Assembly (NCBI GenBank): GCA_030442055.1
Contig: JAUJEB010000002.1
Location: 186,001-250,000 of the forward strand
Direction: 5' to 3'
DNA length: 64,000 bases
Source: Agaribacillus aureus
GTDB lineage: Bacteria; Bacteroidota; Bacteroidia; Cytophagales; Cyclobacteriaceae
The stretch's first letter is position 1. Every line of letters starts with the position of its first letter. The notes under the pieces were generated by a model. That model saw only the letters and a list, made by a program, of their open reading frames with translations. It did no database searches and was not told the origin of the DNA. Both the position numbers and the translations under genes were made by a program. Shown here one piece after another: positions 1 through 7,514 of this stretch.

Positions 1-1
1 T

Positions 2-1132
2 GCCCAGGTGCCCCTCCATAGAAATCTGGGAAATCTGGCTAACAAATTAGGACAACCATTAACTGCCTTAAATTATTTTCAGCAAGGAATTAAATTAGCG
101 CAGCAGCATCGTATGCGGGGAAGTATACATTCTATCTCAGGAAACCTGGCCGAAATTCATGAACTGTTGGGCAACTTTCAAAAAGCGCTCTATTGGGAAA
201 AATTCAATCATACTTATAGCGACTCTTTATTTAATGAGTCTAAAGCGCTGCAAATAAGTGAGTTAAATACAAAATATGAAACCGAAAAAACGGAAAAAGA
301 GCTGGCCCAGGCTCAGGGTGAGGTCTTACGCAGAACTGCTGAACGGGATGGCTATCTCTACACTTTGGCCGTATTTTTAGTCCTGGCCATCGTATTGGTC
401 TTAGTTTATCAGCAACGGCAAAAAGCGGTAGTTGCTTTACAAAGAAAGGAAAAGTCATTGTTCGACCAACGCGTGAACCAGCTTTTACTCGAGCAGGAAG
501 TAAATTCCCTGAACGCCATGTTAGACGGAGAAGAAAAGGAAAGGAAAAGAATTGCCAAGGAGCTACATGATAGGGTTGCCAGTTTACTTACTGCCATTAA
601 ATATGCCCGCCAGGGAAATAGTAAAGCTGCCGAAGACGATAAGATAGGCCAACTCCTGGATGATGCTTTAGAAGAAACCAGAACCCTGTCACACTCCTTT
701 GCTTCGGGTGTATTGGCCAAATTTGGATTAAAGGCGGCCGTAGAAGATTTGACAGGATCCATTGAAAATGACCATAATATTCAGGTTTCGGTGAATTTAG
801 CAGGTTTCAATGACCGGATCAATACAATGATCGAAATAGATGTATACCGGATCATTCAGGAATTAATCAGTAACACATTAAAGCACTCAAAAGCTCATAA
901 CGTTGATCTCCGGATGAACATGGATCACAACAAATTGCATCTATTTTACTCAGATGATGGATCGGGTTTTGATAAGGACGTGGTTACCAATGGCATCGGA
1001 TTGAGAAATATAGATGCCAGAGTACAAAAATATCATGGAAATCTGCATATTAACACTGAACCACGGCAAGGTGTTAAGGTGCAAATTGCTATCCCAATCT
1101 TTGATGATGAAAAAATTACTATTAGCGGATGA
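2..1132 (+). CDS. sensor histidine kinase, NarX/LytS type with TPR-like N-terminus (5' truncated)
   Basis: The reading frame is open to the first base of the window, so the gene starts upstream. The visible part begins with TPR-like helices (about residues 1-80, LGNLANKLGQPLTALNYF), then a coiled coil, one membrane segment (YTLAVFLVLAIVLVLVY) and a second coiled coil. The kinase core has the HisKA_3 phosphoacceptor motif EERKRIAKELHDRV-like around residue 190 (seen as KERKRIAKELHDRV) and a HATPase_c domain with the N box (ELISNTLKHS) and G boxes (DDGSGFD, GIGLRN). Such kinases carry TPR sensors on the periplasmic side and phosphorylate a LuxR-type regulator. The next gene overlaps it by about 26 nt and is that partner. 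The signal is not evident. Confidence 0.9.
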   Translation, partial: AQVPLHRNLGNLANKLGQPLTALNYFQQGIKLAQQHRMRGSIHSISGNLAEIHELLGNFQKALYWEKFNHTYSDSLFNESKALQISELNTKYETEKTEKELAQAQGEVLRRTAERDGYLYTLAVFLVLAIVLVLVYQQRQKAVVALQRKEKSLFDQRVNQLLLEQEVNSLNAMLDGEEKERKRIAKELHDRVASLLTAIKYARQGNSKAAEDDKIGQLLDDALEETRTLSHSFASGVLAKFGLKAAVEDLTGSIENDHNIQVSVNLAGFNDRINTMIEIDVYRIIQELISNTLKHSKAHNVDLRMNMDHNKLHLFYSDDGSGFDKDVVTNGIGLRNIDARVQKYHGNLHINTEPRQGVKVQIAIPIFDDEKITISG

Positions 1133-1736
1133 CCATCAAATTGTGCTGGATGGTTTAAAAAAAATAATAGAAGATGCCCCCTTTGTCGAGCTGGCAGGTG
1201 AGGCAAACGATGGGGAAGCGGTATTATCGTTTTTGAGCAAATACCCAATCGATATTGTTTGCATGGATATTGAAATGCCAATTCTGGATGGCATCGCCAC
1301 TTCCCGTCGAATCAAGGAACAGTTCCCCCATGTAAAAATATTGATCCTTAGCATGTACAACCGGCCGCAATTTGTAAAGGAGCTGCTAAAGATAGGAATT
1401 GACGGTTTTGTGAAGAAAGATGCTGGCAGACTTGAATTTTTGCTTGCCCTGGAGCATTTGGTAAAAGGAGATACCTATTATAGTCAACATTTTACAAAGG
1501 CACTGGTGCAAGCTGATAGACAAGGAGCAGAGCAAATAAAACTTACCACTCGGGAAAAGGAAGTACTTAATCTATTGTATGAAGGACTAACCACCATTGA
1601 AATTGCTCATCAACTGTTTATTAGTACCCATACAGTGGAATCTCATCGAAAAAATCTTCTGAGCAAATTTGGAGTTAACAACACCCCATCGCTAATAAAG
1701 AAAGCCATGAGGTCAGGTCTTGTTTCAATTTCTTAA
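1107..1736 (+). CDS. response regulator, NarL/FixJ (LuxR) family
   Basis: The protein has an N-terminal receiver domain, with acidic pocket ADDH, phospho-acceptor Asp in DIVCMDIEMPILDG and conserved Lys in FVKKDAG. A C-terminal LuxR-type helix-turn-helix follows (LTTREKEVLNLLYEGLTTIE ... STHTVESHRKNLLSKF). It is about 209 aa, normal for the family. ATG codons stand at 1104 and 1107; I chose 1107 because it gives the standard MKKLLLADD start, and the longer upstream frame only shadows the kinase. It overlaps the kinase gene, so the two are translationally coupled and form one system. It is a DNA-binding transcription regulator with unknown targets. Confidence 0.92.
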   Translation: MKKLLLADDHQIVLDGLKKIIEDAPFVELAGEANDGEAVLSFLSKYPIDIVCMDIEMPILDGIATSRRIKEQFPHVKILILSMYNRPQFVKELLKIGIDGFVKKDAGRLEFLLALEHLVKGDTYYSQHFTKALVQADRQGAEQIKLTTREKEVLNLLYEGLTTIEIAHQLFISTHTVESHRKNLLSKFGVNNTPSLIKKAMRSGLVSIS

Positions 1737-1822
1737 TAATTACACTGGTAGATATCCTGGTCGTTCAGTTTTAACCTTCCTTTAATGGTCACCACTTGAT
1801 CCATCTGAAATTCACTTCGAAA
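1733..1822 (-). pseudogene. 3' remnant of a CFFCG/DUF3299-like gene
   Basis: Read on the minus strand, this stretch encodes FQMDQVVTIKGRLKLNDQDI and then YQCNY before a stop (1733-1735). It matches the C-terminal part of the gene at 3817-4254. Over 1738-1807 versus 3855-3924 I count four base differences in 70, and they leave the frame open. Sequence similarity stops near 1815 and no upstream coding part is present. It lies directly after the response regulator and looks like the scar of a duplication or exchange involving a diverged copy. Confidence 0.75.
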
Positions 1823-1908
1823 ATATGCCAAAGGTTGGGAATTGATTTTAGATCGTTAATTGTTGAAAATTGTCTTAAATAATTATTGACAATTTAAACT
1901 ACTAAATC

Positions 1909-2169
1909 ATGTTAGCAAATCATGGAGTTGAACATCAGGATGTAATAAGGATCATAGGCTCATCTGAAAAAAGTTTTGATGAAGCAGTTCAAAATGGTAT
2001 ATCAACAATCAGAGAAGGACACGCGGGTACGCCAAGAGCCGAACTACATTACGTTTCTTTCGAGGTGGTGCAATTACAAGGGCTAATTAAGGACAATGGA
2101 GAGGCTCCGGGAGTTTCATTGTTTCAAGCAGTTCTGGATGTGGTAGGGGTACATCGTCATGAGCACTGA
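1909..2169 (+). CDS. dodecin-family flavin-binding small protein
   Basis: The 86-aa protein contains the dodecin signature VIRIIGSSEKSFDEAVQNGI, followed by the helix and strand expected of the family. Dodecins assemble as hollow dodecamers that bind and store flavins (or CoA) in the cytoplasm. Typical members have about 65-75 aa; this one carries a longer middle (EGHAGTPRAELHY) and a C-terminal tail ending HRHEH. The usual aromatic flavin-stacking Trp is not obvious, so cofactor binding is uncertain. It stands alone on the plus strand, between the DUF3299-like remnant and convergent minus-strand genes. Confidence 0.65.
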   Translation: MLANHGVEHQDVIRIIGSSEKSFDEAVQNGISTIREGHAGTPRAELHYVSFEVVQLQGLIKDNGEAPGVSLFQAVLDVVGVHRHEH

Positions 2170-2349
2170 TGGCATCTTAGGCAACAACCCAACTGGCTTG
2201 GCTTCCTGGCATCAAATTAAACACTATTACATCATTTCCAAACAGTAATGAGCACGCTTTCGTCGCTCCTTCCAAACCTGGAATTACCATGCCGTGGTTA
2301 GGGAGGATTGACGGGAGAGAAGGACAATGGTGGGAGCAACATAACCCTT

Positions 2350-2847
2350 TTAATTTACCTGAACATATGCCCCACAAATCAAATCAGAATAGATATCGCT
2401 AAAGACCTCCTGGTGTCTGTTATATATTTTGCCGTTTATTTTAGGTGGGTCAACCGATAACTGTTTTAAGCAAAGCTTCAATTCCTTTATTTTGTCGTTC
2501 AAATGGTGCGAAAGGATTAAGAATTGGTGATTATAGGTTTGCCATACTTCTTCGGAGTTTTCCCTTTGCCTTGTTATTTGGTTGTAAAAATTGCTTAATC
2601 CAGTTATGCCTGAAAACGCTTGCTTTCCCAATGCATCGGACACAATACGATTGTTATCTGAAAGCACAAAAGAGATGTCTTGGATGTTTTTTGTCTGTAG
2701 TAATTCCTTTAGTTGCGACACCATATTCGTATCAAATACTATAGAATTACCAAGCGAAGTAAAATAATAGTTTTCTTGCTTGAACGTACTGTTAATAATA
2801 GGTTCAAGATGATCGGTAGGGCAGATAAAATATAAGTGCTTCTGCAT
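2350..2847 (-). CDS. conserved hypothetical protein next to carbonic anhydrase
   Basis: I do not recognise the family of this 165-aa protein. It has no signal peptide or membrane helix, reads as mixed alpha/beta, and contains FVLSDNNRIVSDAL near residue 60 and a helical stretch HHLNDKIKELKLCLKQL near 115. It follows the LCIB-type carbonic anhydrase on the same strand, about 180 nt away, with a strong hairpin between them. It may share that gene's transcript or be expressed separately. A role in CO2 or zinc metabolism is suggested only by position. Confidence 0.55.
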   Translation of the reverse strand: MQKHLYFICPTDHLEPIINSTFKQENYYFTSLGNSIVFDTNMVSQLKELLQTKNIQDISFVLSDNNRIVSDALGKQAFSGITGLSNFYNQITRQRENSEEVWQTYNHQFLILSHHLNDKIKELKLCLKQLSVDPPKINGKIYNRHQEVFSDIYSDLICGAYVQVN

Positions 2848-2971
2848 TGGTGCGATACTTATGAGTCGCTGCTAAAGCAGCATGGTATACTTTCAATTCT
2901 CTATCAATTAGTTTTTGCATCTGTATCAATAACATGAATAGCGGTAAAAAACTAATTTCCTGCCATATCCC

Positions 2972-3014
2972 ATGATCTTCAATGCACGGCATGTGCCGTA
3001 GCATTGAAGATCAT
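2972..3014. repeat. long perfect hairpin between carbonic anhydrase and the 165-aa gene
   Basis: The left arm ATGATCTTCAATGC (2972-2985) pairs with GCATTGAAGATCAT (3001-3014). The inner arms ACGGCA/TGCCGT pair around a 2-nt loop, with one unpaired A at 3000, giving a 20-bp stem. It begins 10 nt past the carbonic anhydrase stop (minus strand). No T-run follows on either strand, so it is not a classic Rho-independent terminator. It may be an mRNA-stabilising or processing hairpin. Confidence 0.7.
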
Positions 3015-3023
3015 TTATGTATA

Positions 3024-3737
3024 CTAAAGGCTCTTGACGTCAATCACTTCGAAATTCCTGGCATCAAAGTAGTCATCCAATCCATAATCGGTGTTGATGA
3101 TGATTCCCCCCAAAAGCGCCACTTTTTCAACATGGAATTCATCTTTGCACGACTTTAAATGATCGTGGATCTTTTGGTCGATAATTTCATAAGTCGCTTC
3201 TGTAATCGCTTTAGCGGAGTTATCACCTTCGAGTATTTGCTCTCTGTAAGGAAGCAAGCTTTCTTCCAGTTTCATTTGCTGATAGTCATCATCATTCAAT
3301 ACCGGTTTGTAACCACCGTCTTGAAATCGGCTCAATGCCAGCATCAGCGCACCACAGGAGTTACCTGTTTGCTCCTGACGTGGCCTGTACATTTTACCTA
3401 AATCTCCTTCCAGTGTGATGCCGATGTGAGGGCCGTAAAAAATAAATGCACTGCCTTCATCGGGAATATGATGGGCAAAAGCGGTCATACCGGTTTGCCC
3501 GGCAAAAGGCAAGCCGCCTAATCCTCCCATAATAAACGGACCGAACAACACATTGAAGAAAGTTGTAGAAGGGACGTTAATGTCATCTGAACACACAGAT
3601 GTGGCCATCAAAACCTTTGAAACATTGATTTTGTGATCGATTTGCATTTTCCCTAGGTAATGAATGGATGTATCCTTGGCATCCATCGCATTTGGAAAAT
3701 GTGCTTTTACAATCTTGTCAAATTTTCTCTGTAACAT
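3024..3737 (-). CDS. LCIB/theta-type carbonic anhydrase-like protein
   Basis: This 237-aa cytoplasmic protein resembles the limiting-CO2-inducible protein B (LCIB) family, beta-type folds also called theta carbonic anhydrases. The support is a CSDDIN motif (Cys-x-Asp, metal ligand and catalytic pair), a glycine-rich stretch GGLGGLPFAGQTGMTAFAHH supplying His, FYGPHIGI, and TGNSCGAL later. The family interconverts CO2 and bicarbonate; some members lack activity when tested. A perfect Zur-box-like palindrome sits 43-57 nt upstream of the start (3780-3794). This suggests induction under zinc limitation, perhaps as a stand-in for a zinc-demanding carbonic anhydrase. The assignment is from motif memory, not a search. 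Confidence 0.75.
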   Translation of the reverse strand: MLQRKFDKIVKAHFPNAMDAKDTSIHYLGKMQIDHKINVSKVLMATSVCSDDINVPSTTFFNVLFGPFIMGGLGGLPFAGQTGMTAFAHHIPDEGSAFIFYGPHIGITLEGDLGKMYRPRQEQTGNSCGALMLALSRFQDGGYKPVLNDDDYQQMKLEESLLPYREQILEGDNSAKAITEATYEIIDQKIHDHLKSCKDEFHVEKVALLGGIIINTDYGLDDYFDARNFEVIDVKSL

Positions 3738-3779
3738 ATTCTAAATCTTTTTACTAATATGGAAACTATCTTGAATAAA

Positions 3780-3794
3780 CGCAATAGCATTGCG
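3780..3794. promoter_or_regulatory. putative Zur box upstream of carbonic anhydrase
   Basis: The site CGCAATAGCATTGCG is a perfect palindrome of the form YGCAAY-N3-RTTGCR, shared with sites at 6236, 6274, 13035 and 13072. It lies between the DUF3299-like gene and the carbonic anhydrase gene, both on the minus strand. A wider inverted repeat, GGAAACTAT/ATAGTTTCC (3761-3769, 3799-3807), encloses it, so the same region might also form a terminator for the upstream operon. Confidence 0.6.
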
Positions 3795-3816
3795 TCAATA
3801 GTTTCCAGAAAAGCAA

Positions 3817-4254
3817 TTAATCCGGGTTGTAAGTTTCAGCATCTTCTAATATGTAATTACATTGGTAGATATCCTGATCGTTCAGCTTAAACCTTCCTTT
3901 AATGGTCACCACTTGATCCATCTGGAACTCCTGGTGGTCCGGTTTCAATTTCAGCTCCACAATAGATTCGGGGCCGCTGTTACCGCAGAAAAAACAAGCA
4001 GCAAAAGGGTTACGGGATAAGATATAAATATCTTCCTTCGGCTCAATAGCCAGCATGTAGCCTTTTAGATACACCTCTTTTCCTTCCAGGGCCTTTACCG
4101 TAGGCCCGAAGTGCGGAAAGTAGAAATAAGCTTCCTCTTCTTCACTGTATTTGTCAGTAAAGGTTACGTCGGACAGGGTCTGCCAGGTAATTTCGGTTTG
4201 CGATAGTACCGGATTAGCAATGAAAAGCAGGAGTATGATAGTCAGTTTATGCAT
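3817..4254 (-). CDS. periplasmic CFFCG protein, DUF3299-like, of a zinc-linked ABC operon
   Basis: The 145-aa protein has a signal peptide (MHKLTIILLLFIANPVLSQ) and one domain with AYFYFPHFGPTVKALEGKEV, PFAACFFCGNSGPES and an OB-like C-terminus (VVTIKGRFKLN). I set the start at 4254, overlapping the end of the permease gene by 8 nt; the longer frame only shadows the permease. DUF3299-type proteins accompany zinc-repressed MacB-like transporters, for example Pseudomonas aeruginosa PA4063-PA4066. The CFFCG cysteines could bind metal. A paralogue is at 8704-9207 and a remnant at 1733-1822. Its biochemical role is unknown. Confidence 0.7.
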   Translation of the reverse strand: MHKLTIILLLFIANPVLSQTEITWQTLSDVTFTDKYSEEEEAYFYFPHFGPTVKALEGKEVYLKGYMLAIEPKEDIYILSRNPFAACFFCGNSGPESIVELKLKPDHQEFQMDQVVTIKGRFKLNDQDIYQCNYILEDAETYNPD

Positions 4255-5566
4255 CGGCAAGTGTTTTGGATATATTAATACGAAATACACGGATGGCCGG
4301 CAGCAGAGAAGCGAGCAGCCCAATAGCCAGGGCGATTGCCAGAAGCCAGCCTTCTTCCGGTACCCAGGCCCAACCGGAAAATTCATAATGATAACTGGCC
4401 TTCATCAACCCTGAGACCAGCCACAGCCCGAGACGGCTGAAAAGAATGCCTAGCAGAAAACCAGCCAGCGTCAGTAGCAGTCCTTCCTGGAGCACCAACC
4501 AGACGAGCTGCCATCGAGTAGCCCCGTAGGTACGCATCAGGGCCATTTCATACTGCCGGTCTTTAAGCGCATTGTAGAGGCTGATAAATACACTTAAACC
4601 AGATACGGCCATAATTACCAGGGCAATGGTGCTCAAAGTATCTACACCCACACCCATTAGACTAAACAAGCGGCTGATCTCGTAAGCAGGTACTGCCGCC
4701 TGCATGTTGGTGTTTTCGTTCACCAAACGCGGAAGCTGTACCATAGCCATTGGGTTTCTAAACTTCACCAACATCGCCGTAATTTCCTTACTTTCGTCAT
4801 GTGCTTCATGCATCTCTTCTTCATGGTCTCCATGCGCCGACTCTTCATGATCTTCATGTGCTGATTTTTCGTGGTCTTCATGTGTTGACTCTTCATGGTC
4901 TTCATGTGCTGACTCATCGTGGTCTTCATGCGCTGACTCTTCGTGATCTTCATGATGATGAACTTCCCAAACGCTTTCGGTGGCGGTAAGGATAAGCTGG
5001 TCCAGCACTGAATTGCTGTAACCCAGGATCCCCACAATCTGATAAGCATGATCTTCGTGGGTTTCTCCTCCTTCTGCCAGCCCATGGGCCCCGGTGAAGG
5101 TATCACCTATTTTGAGACTCAGGTTTTTGGCTACTGTGGCCCCAATTGCTACTTCAAAAGATTTTTGCCAAAGTCTGCCATTGGCCACTGTTGCCTCATA
5201 CAGTGCCGGATATTGATGGTTCGTACCTACAATGCGATAACCCTTGTAACTGTCTCCGTAAGAAAGCGGAATGCCAGATTCAACCAGACGGTTTTTCTGA
5301 AGCTGTTCGGCCTCCTGAAGGGAAATATTGCCGGTAGGCGCGTCGATATGGTATACCGCTGACAGGATTAGCTGTAACGGACTACCTTTTGCACCTACCA
5401 CCATATCAATTTCCCGGATGTTGTTTTCCATCTGTTCCTGAATATGACGGCTCACCTGTAACAGCAAAGCGATCATGCCCACACCTAGGGTCAGCAGCAC
5501 CAGGCTCAGGGTAGTGCTGAGTGGACGGCTGGTCATATTTCGAAGACTAAGGCGGAATATGTTCAT
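4247..5566 (-). CDS. FtsX/MacB-like ABC permease with histidine-rich loop
   Basis: The 439-aa protein has an N-terminal membrane helix (residues about 15-38), a large periplasmic domain and three C-terminal helices (about 310-435) in the FtsX arrangement. Residues about 203-257 (4796-4960) are a tandem run of HEDHEESA-like units, very rich in His, Asp and Glu, which suggests zinc binding. A smaller acidic/His patch (GGETHEDH) lies near 166. It overlaps the ATPase gene by 4 nt. Permeases of this type with His-rich loops are zinc-repressed in several bacteria and are thought to move a zinc-scavenging molecule or protein across the envelope rather than zinc itself. Confidence 0.85.
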   Translation of the reverse strand: MNIFRLSLRNMTSRPLSTTLSLVLLTLGVGMIALLLQVSRHIQEQMENNIREIDMVVGAKGSPLQLILSAVYHIDAPTGNISLQEAEQLQKNRLVESGIPLSYGDSYKGYRIVGTNHQYPALYEATVANGRLWQKSFEVAIGATVAKNLSLKIGDTFTGAHGLAEGGETHEDHAYQIVGILGYSNSVLDQLILTATESVWEVHHHEDHEESAHEDHDESAHEDHEESTHEDHEKSAHEDHEESAHGDHEEEMHEAHDESKEITAMLVKFRNPMAMVQLPRLVNENTNMQAAVPAYEISRLFSLMGVGVDTLSTIALVIMAVSGLSVFISLYNALKDRQYEMALMRTYGATRWQLVWLVLQEGLLLTLAGFLLGILFSRLGLWLVSGLMKASYHYEFSGWAWVPEEGWLLAIALAIGLLASLLPAIRVFRINISKTLADA

Positions 5567-6189
5567 AGTGTAATGGCGTTTTGAAACTGATCCTTCAAGC
5601 GTTGGTCGTGGGTGATGATGATGAGCTGTGCCCCTGTAGCAGAAGCCTGCTCTTTAAGCAATATAGCAACTTTTGAACAGTTTTTATCATCCAGACTGGA
5701 GGTTGGTTCATCTGCCAGGATCAACTGCGGACTGTTGATCACGGCAAGGGCAATGGCGGCCCGCTGCTGCTCTCCCTGGCTGAGCCGATGCGGCTTTTCC
5801 TGGAGCTTATGGCCAATCCCCAAACTGTTGAGTACTTCTTTGATCCGATTTTTGTCCCGTGACTTACCGGCCAGGAACTGTACCAGTGCCAGATTTTCTT
5901 GCAAGGAAAGGGCTTGTACGAAATACGGGCGCTGAAACACCAGGCCGATATGCTTGCCGCGGAAACTATCCAGCCTGGCGGAAGAAAGGTCATGCAACAC
6001 TGTACCCATCAGTTCCACGCTTCCGGACTTAGGCCGTAGCAAACCGGCCATCAGGTGCAACAGAGTGGTTTTTCCAATTCCGGATTCTCCCAGCACTAGC
6101 AGGTTTTCTCCGGCCGCCAGCTCAATGTCCGGGAAACGGAACGCTGTCTGTTGGTTGTAAGTGAAAAATAACGACTGAGTTTTAAACAT
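5563..6189 (-). CDS. ABC transporter ATP-binding protein (LolD/MacB type)
   Basis: The 208-aa ATPase has Walker A GESGIGKTT, signature motif LSQGEQQRAA, Walker B LILADEPTSSLD and the switch His in IITHD. The Q-loop region reads GLVFQRPYF. It powers the permease encoded 4 nt overlapping downstream. It is the first gene of a minus-strand operon (ATPase, permease, DUF3299-like protein). The palindrome at 6236-6250 is 47-61 nt upstream of its start, consistent with Zur repression. Confidence 0.9.
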   Translation of the reverse strand: MFKTQSLFFTYNQQTAFRFPDIELAAGENLLVLGESGIGKTTLLHLMAGLLRPKSGSVELMGTVLHDLSSARLDSFRGKHIGLVFQRPYFVQALSLQENLALVQFLAGKSRDKNRIKEVLNSLGIGHKLQEKPHRLSQGEQQRAAIALAVINSPQLILADEPTSSLDDKNCSKVAILLKEQASATGAQLIIITHDQRLKDQFQNAITL

Positions 6190-6235
6190 ATTCTCTCACA
6201 AATTTGCGGCAAAATTACCTAGTATATTTACCAAA

Positions 6236-6250
6236 CGCAACTATATTGCA
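6236..6250. promoter_or_regulatory. putative Zur box, ABC operon side
   Basis: The site CGCAACTATATTGCA fits YGCAAY-N3-RTTGCR. It is one of two sites in the divergent control region between the ABC operon (minus) and the merC-like/zur operon (plus). Confidence 0.6.
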
Positions 6251-6273
6251 TTTGTTATAATATGCACTATATT

Positions 6274-6288
6274 TGCAACTGTGTTGCA
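6274..6288. promoter_or_regulatory. putative Zur box, merC/zur operon side
   Basis: The site TGCAACTGTGTTGCA is a perfect TGCAAC-N3-GTTGCA palindrome ending 11 nt before the ATG at 6300. It would block transcription start or early elongation of the operon that includes the repressor gene, giving autoregulation. Confidence 0.65.
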
Positions 6289-6299
6289 TTAATCTAATT

Positions 6300-6752
6300 A
6301 TGATATCTATCCTGAATAAAAAATCAGATGAACTAGGTATGCTTAGTTCATCACTCTGTATGCTTCATTGCATTGCCACCCCGTTTTTGCTGGTGACGGT
6401 TTCAGGTTCCTCTGTTCTTCATAACGGAGGTCAGGAATGGTGGGGTTGGCTGGATATATTATTCCTGGGCATTTCATCTATAGCCGTTTTCAGATCTGTT
6501 CAGCAATCCACCCGGAGATGGCTACAGATAAGCCTGATTATCTCCTGGCTTATGCTTACCTTTTTTATTTTCAACGAGCGATTCGAAGGTATAGAATTCG
6601 CTTTCGATATGGTGTATTTCCCTGCTTTTGCTTTGGTGGTTTTACACCTGGTAAACAGAAGGCAATGTCGCTGTGAAGCGGGATGTTGTGAAAGCGATCA
6701 ATCTACAAATGGAATATGGGTAATTGACAACAAAAAAAATGGTGTTAAATAG
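6300..6752 (+). CDS. MerC-domain membrane protein
   Basis: The 150-aa integral membrane protein has the MerC-like N-terminal helix with paired cysteines (LCMLHCIATPFLL) and about four membrane segments in total. The cysteine/histidine-rich tail (RRQCRCEAGCCESDQ) may be cytoplasmic and metal binding. The ATG at 6300 is preferred over the TTG at 6273, which would lie at the edge of the Zur-box palindrome. MerC proteins import mercuric ion; homologues in Bacteroidota zinc clusters are probably involved in another soft metal, here zinc by context. It overlaps the following small ORF by 14 nt. Confidence 0.75.
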   Translation: MISILNKKSDELGMLSSSLCMLHCIATPFLLVTVSGSSVLHNGGQEWWGWLDILFLGISSIAVFRSVQQSTRRWLQISLIISWLMLTFFIFNERFEGIEFAFDMVYFPAFALVVLHLVNRRQCRCEAGCCESDQSTNGIWVIDNKKNGVK

Positions 6753-6876
6753 TGTGAAGAAACCACCGGTAACCCACTCCCCGGAAATACATGCTGTGTT
6801 TGGAAGAACCTTCCGGGACGAGAATATTGACCGCAGTGTGGTATTGAGATTTAACGAAAGGAACAAAAAGAAATAA
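6739..6876 (+). CDS. 45-aa basic small protein in the zur operon
   Basis: The ORF encodes MVLNSVKKPPVTHSPEIHAV, continuing to FGRTFRDENIDRSVVLRFNE and ending RNKKK. It starts inside the end of the merC-like gene (14-nt overlap) and stops 5 nt before the dcd start, filling the gap exactly as a translationally coupled gene would. I do not recognise the family and see no cysteines. A GTG at 6754 is an alternative start. It could be a chance frame, but the spacing and protein-like composition favour a gene. Confidence 0.45.
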   Translation: MVLNSVKKPPVTHSPEIHAVFGRTFRDENIDRSVVLRFNERNKKK

Positions 6877-6881
6877 GTGTT

Positions 6882-7400
6882 ATGATATTAAGTGGTTTGG
6901 AGATAGCGGCCCGCATGGGGAAGGATATAGGAATAGATCCATATGATCCTGCTCAGCTCAATCCTAATAGCTATAACCTGCGACTTCATAACGAATTGCT
7001 GGTGTACGATGCTCCGGTACTCGATATGAAAATAGAAAACAAGACATCAAAACTGACCATCCCTGACACTGGTTTTCAATTAGATCCCGGGAAGCTCTAT
7101 CTGGGCCGTACACTGGAACATACCCGTTCAGATACACTGGTGCCTATGCTCGAGGGCAGAAGCAGCATTGGTAGACTGGGCATGTTCGTCCATGTAACCG
7201 CAGGCTTTGGTGATGTGGGTTTCAATGGTTACTGGACCCTGGAGATTTTCGTGGTACAGCCACTGGTTATTTATCCCGGCGTAGAGATATGCCAGATTTA
7301 TTACCACCAATTAGATGGCGACAGTATCACCTACCAGAATGGAAAATATCAAAATAATAATGGTATTCAGCCGAGTAAACTATATCAGGATTTTAAGTAG
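6882..7400 (+). CDS. dcd: dCTP deaminase
   Basis: The 172-aa protein belongs to the dUTPase-fold dCTP deaminase family. It has NPNSYNLRLH at the N-terminus, the catalytic stretch EGRSSIGRLGMFVHVTAGFG, and GYWTLEI with the catalytic Glu. It converts dCTP to dUTP and ammonia, feeding dTMP synthesis, without a zinc ion. Its place inside a Zur-controlled operon suggests it replaces the zinc-dependent dCMP deaminase route when zinc is scarce. That is inference from context. It follows the 45-aa ORF by 5 nt. Confidence 0.88.
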   Translation: MILSGLEIAARMGKDIGIDPYDPAQLNPNSYNLRLHNELLVYDAPVLDMKIENKTSKLTIPDTGFQLDPGKLYLGRTLEHTRSDTLVPMLEGRSSIGRLGMFVHVTAGFGDVGFNGYWTLEIFVVQPLVIYPGVEICQIYYHQLDGDSITYQNGKYQNNNGIQPSKLYQDFK

Positions 7401-7514
7401 AAAGTATGATCAATATTACACTTATAAACGAGGACTGTTACTTTGGAAGAATTTATACAATAAATATTTTAAAATAGAATTATCAGAAAATCTTTGGCCA
7501 AATTCACAAGAGCA

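Noticed and set aside
2177-2377. Minus-strand frame ending in a protein-like stretch (NDVIVFNLMPGSQASWVVA)
   Set aside because: It overlaps the end of the 165-aa gene in another frame, has a poor start and no recognised family.
2804-3004. 66-codon minus-strand frame across the long hairpin
   Set aside because: Its first half is only the inverted repeat and the rest shadows the start of the 165-aa gene.
4796-4960. Short repeats that might be a CRISPR array
   Set aside because: Units are in-frame codon repeats of the permease His-rich loop, with no unique spacers and no cas genes.
4801-4989. Met/Leu/His-rich open frame on the plus strand
   Set aside because: It is the complement of the tandem His-rich repeat in the permease gene; periodic codons create open shadow frames.
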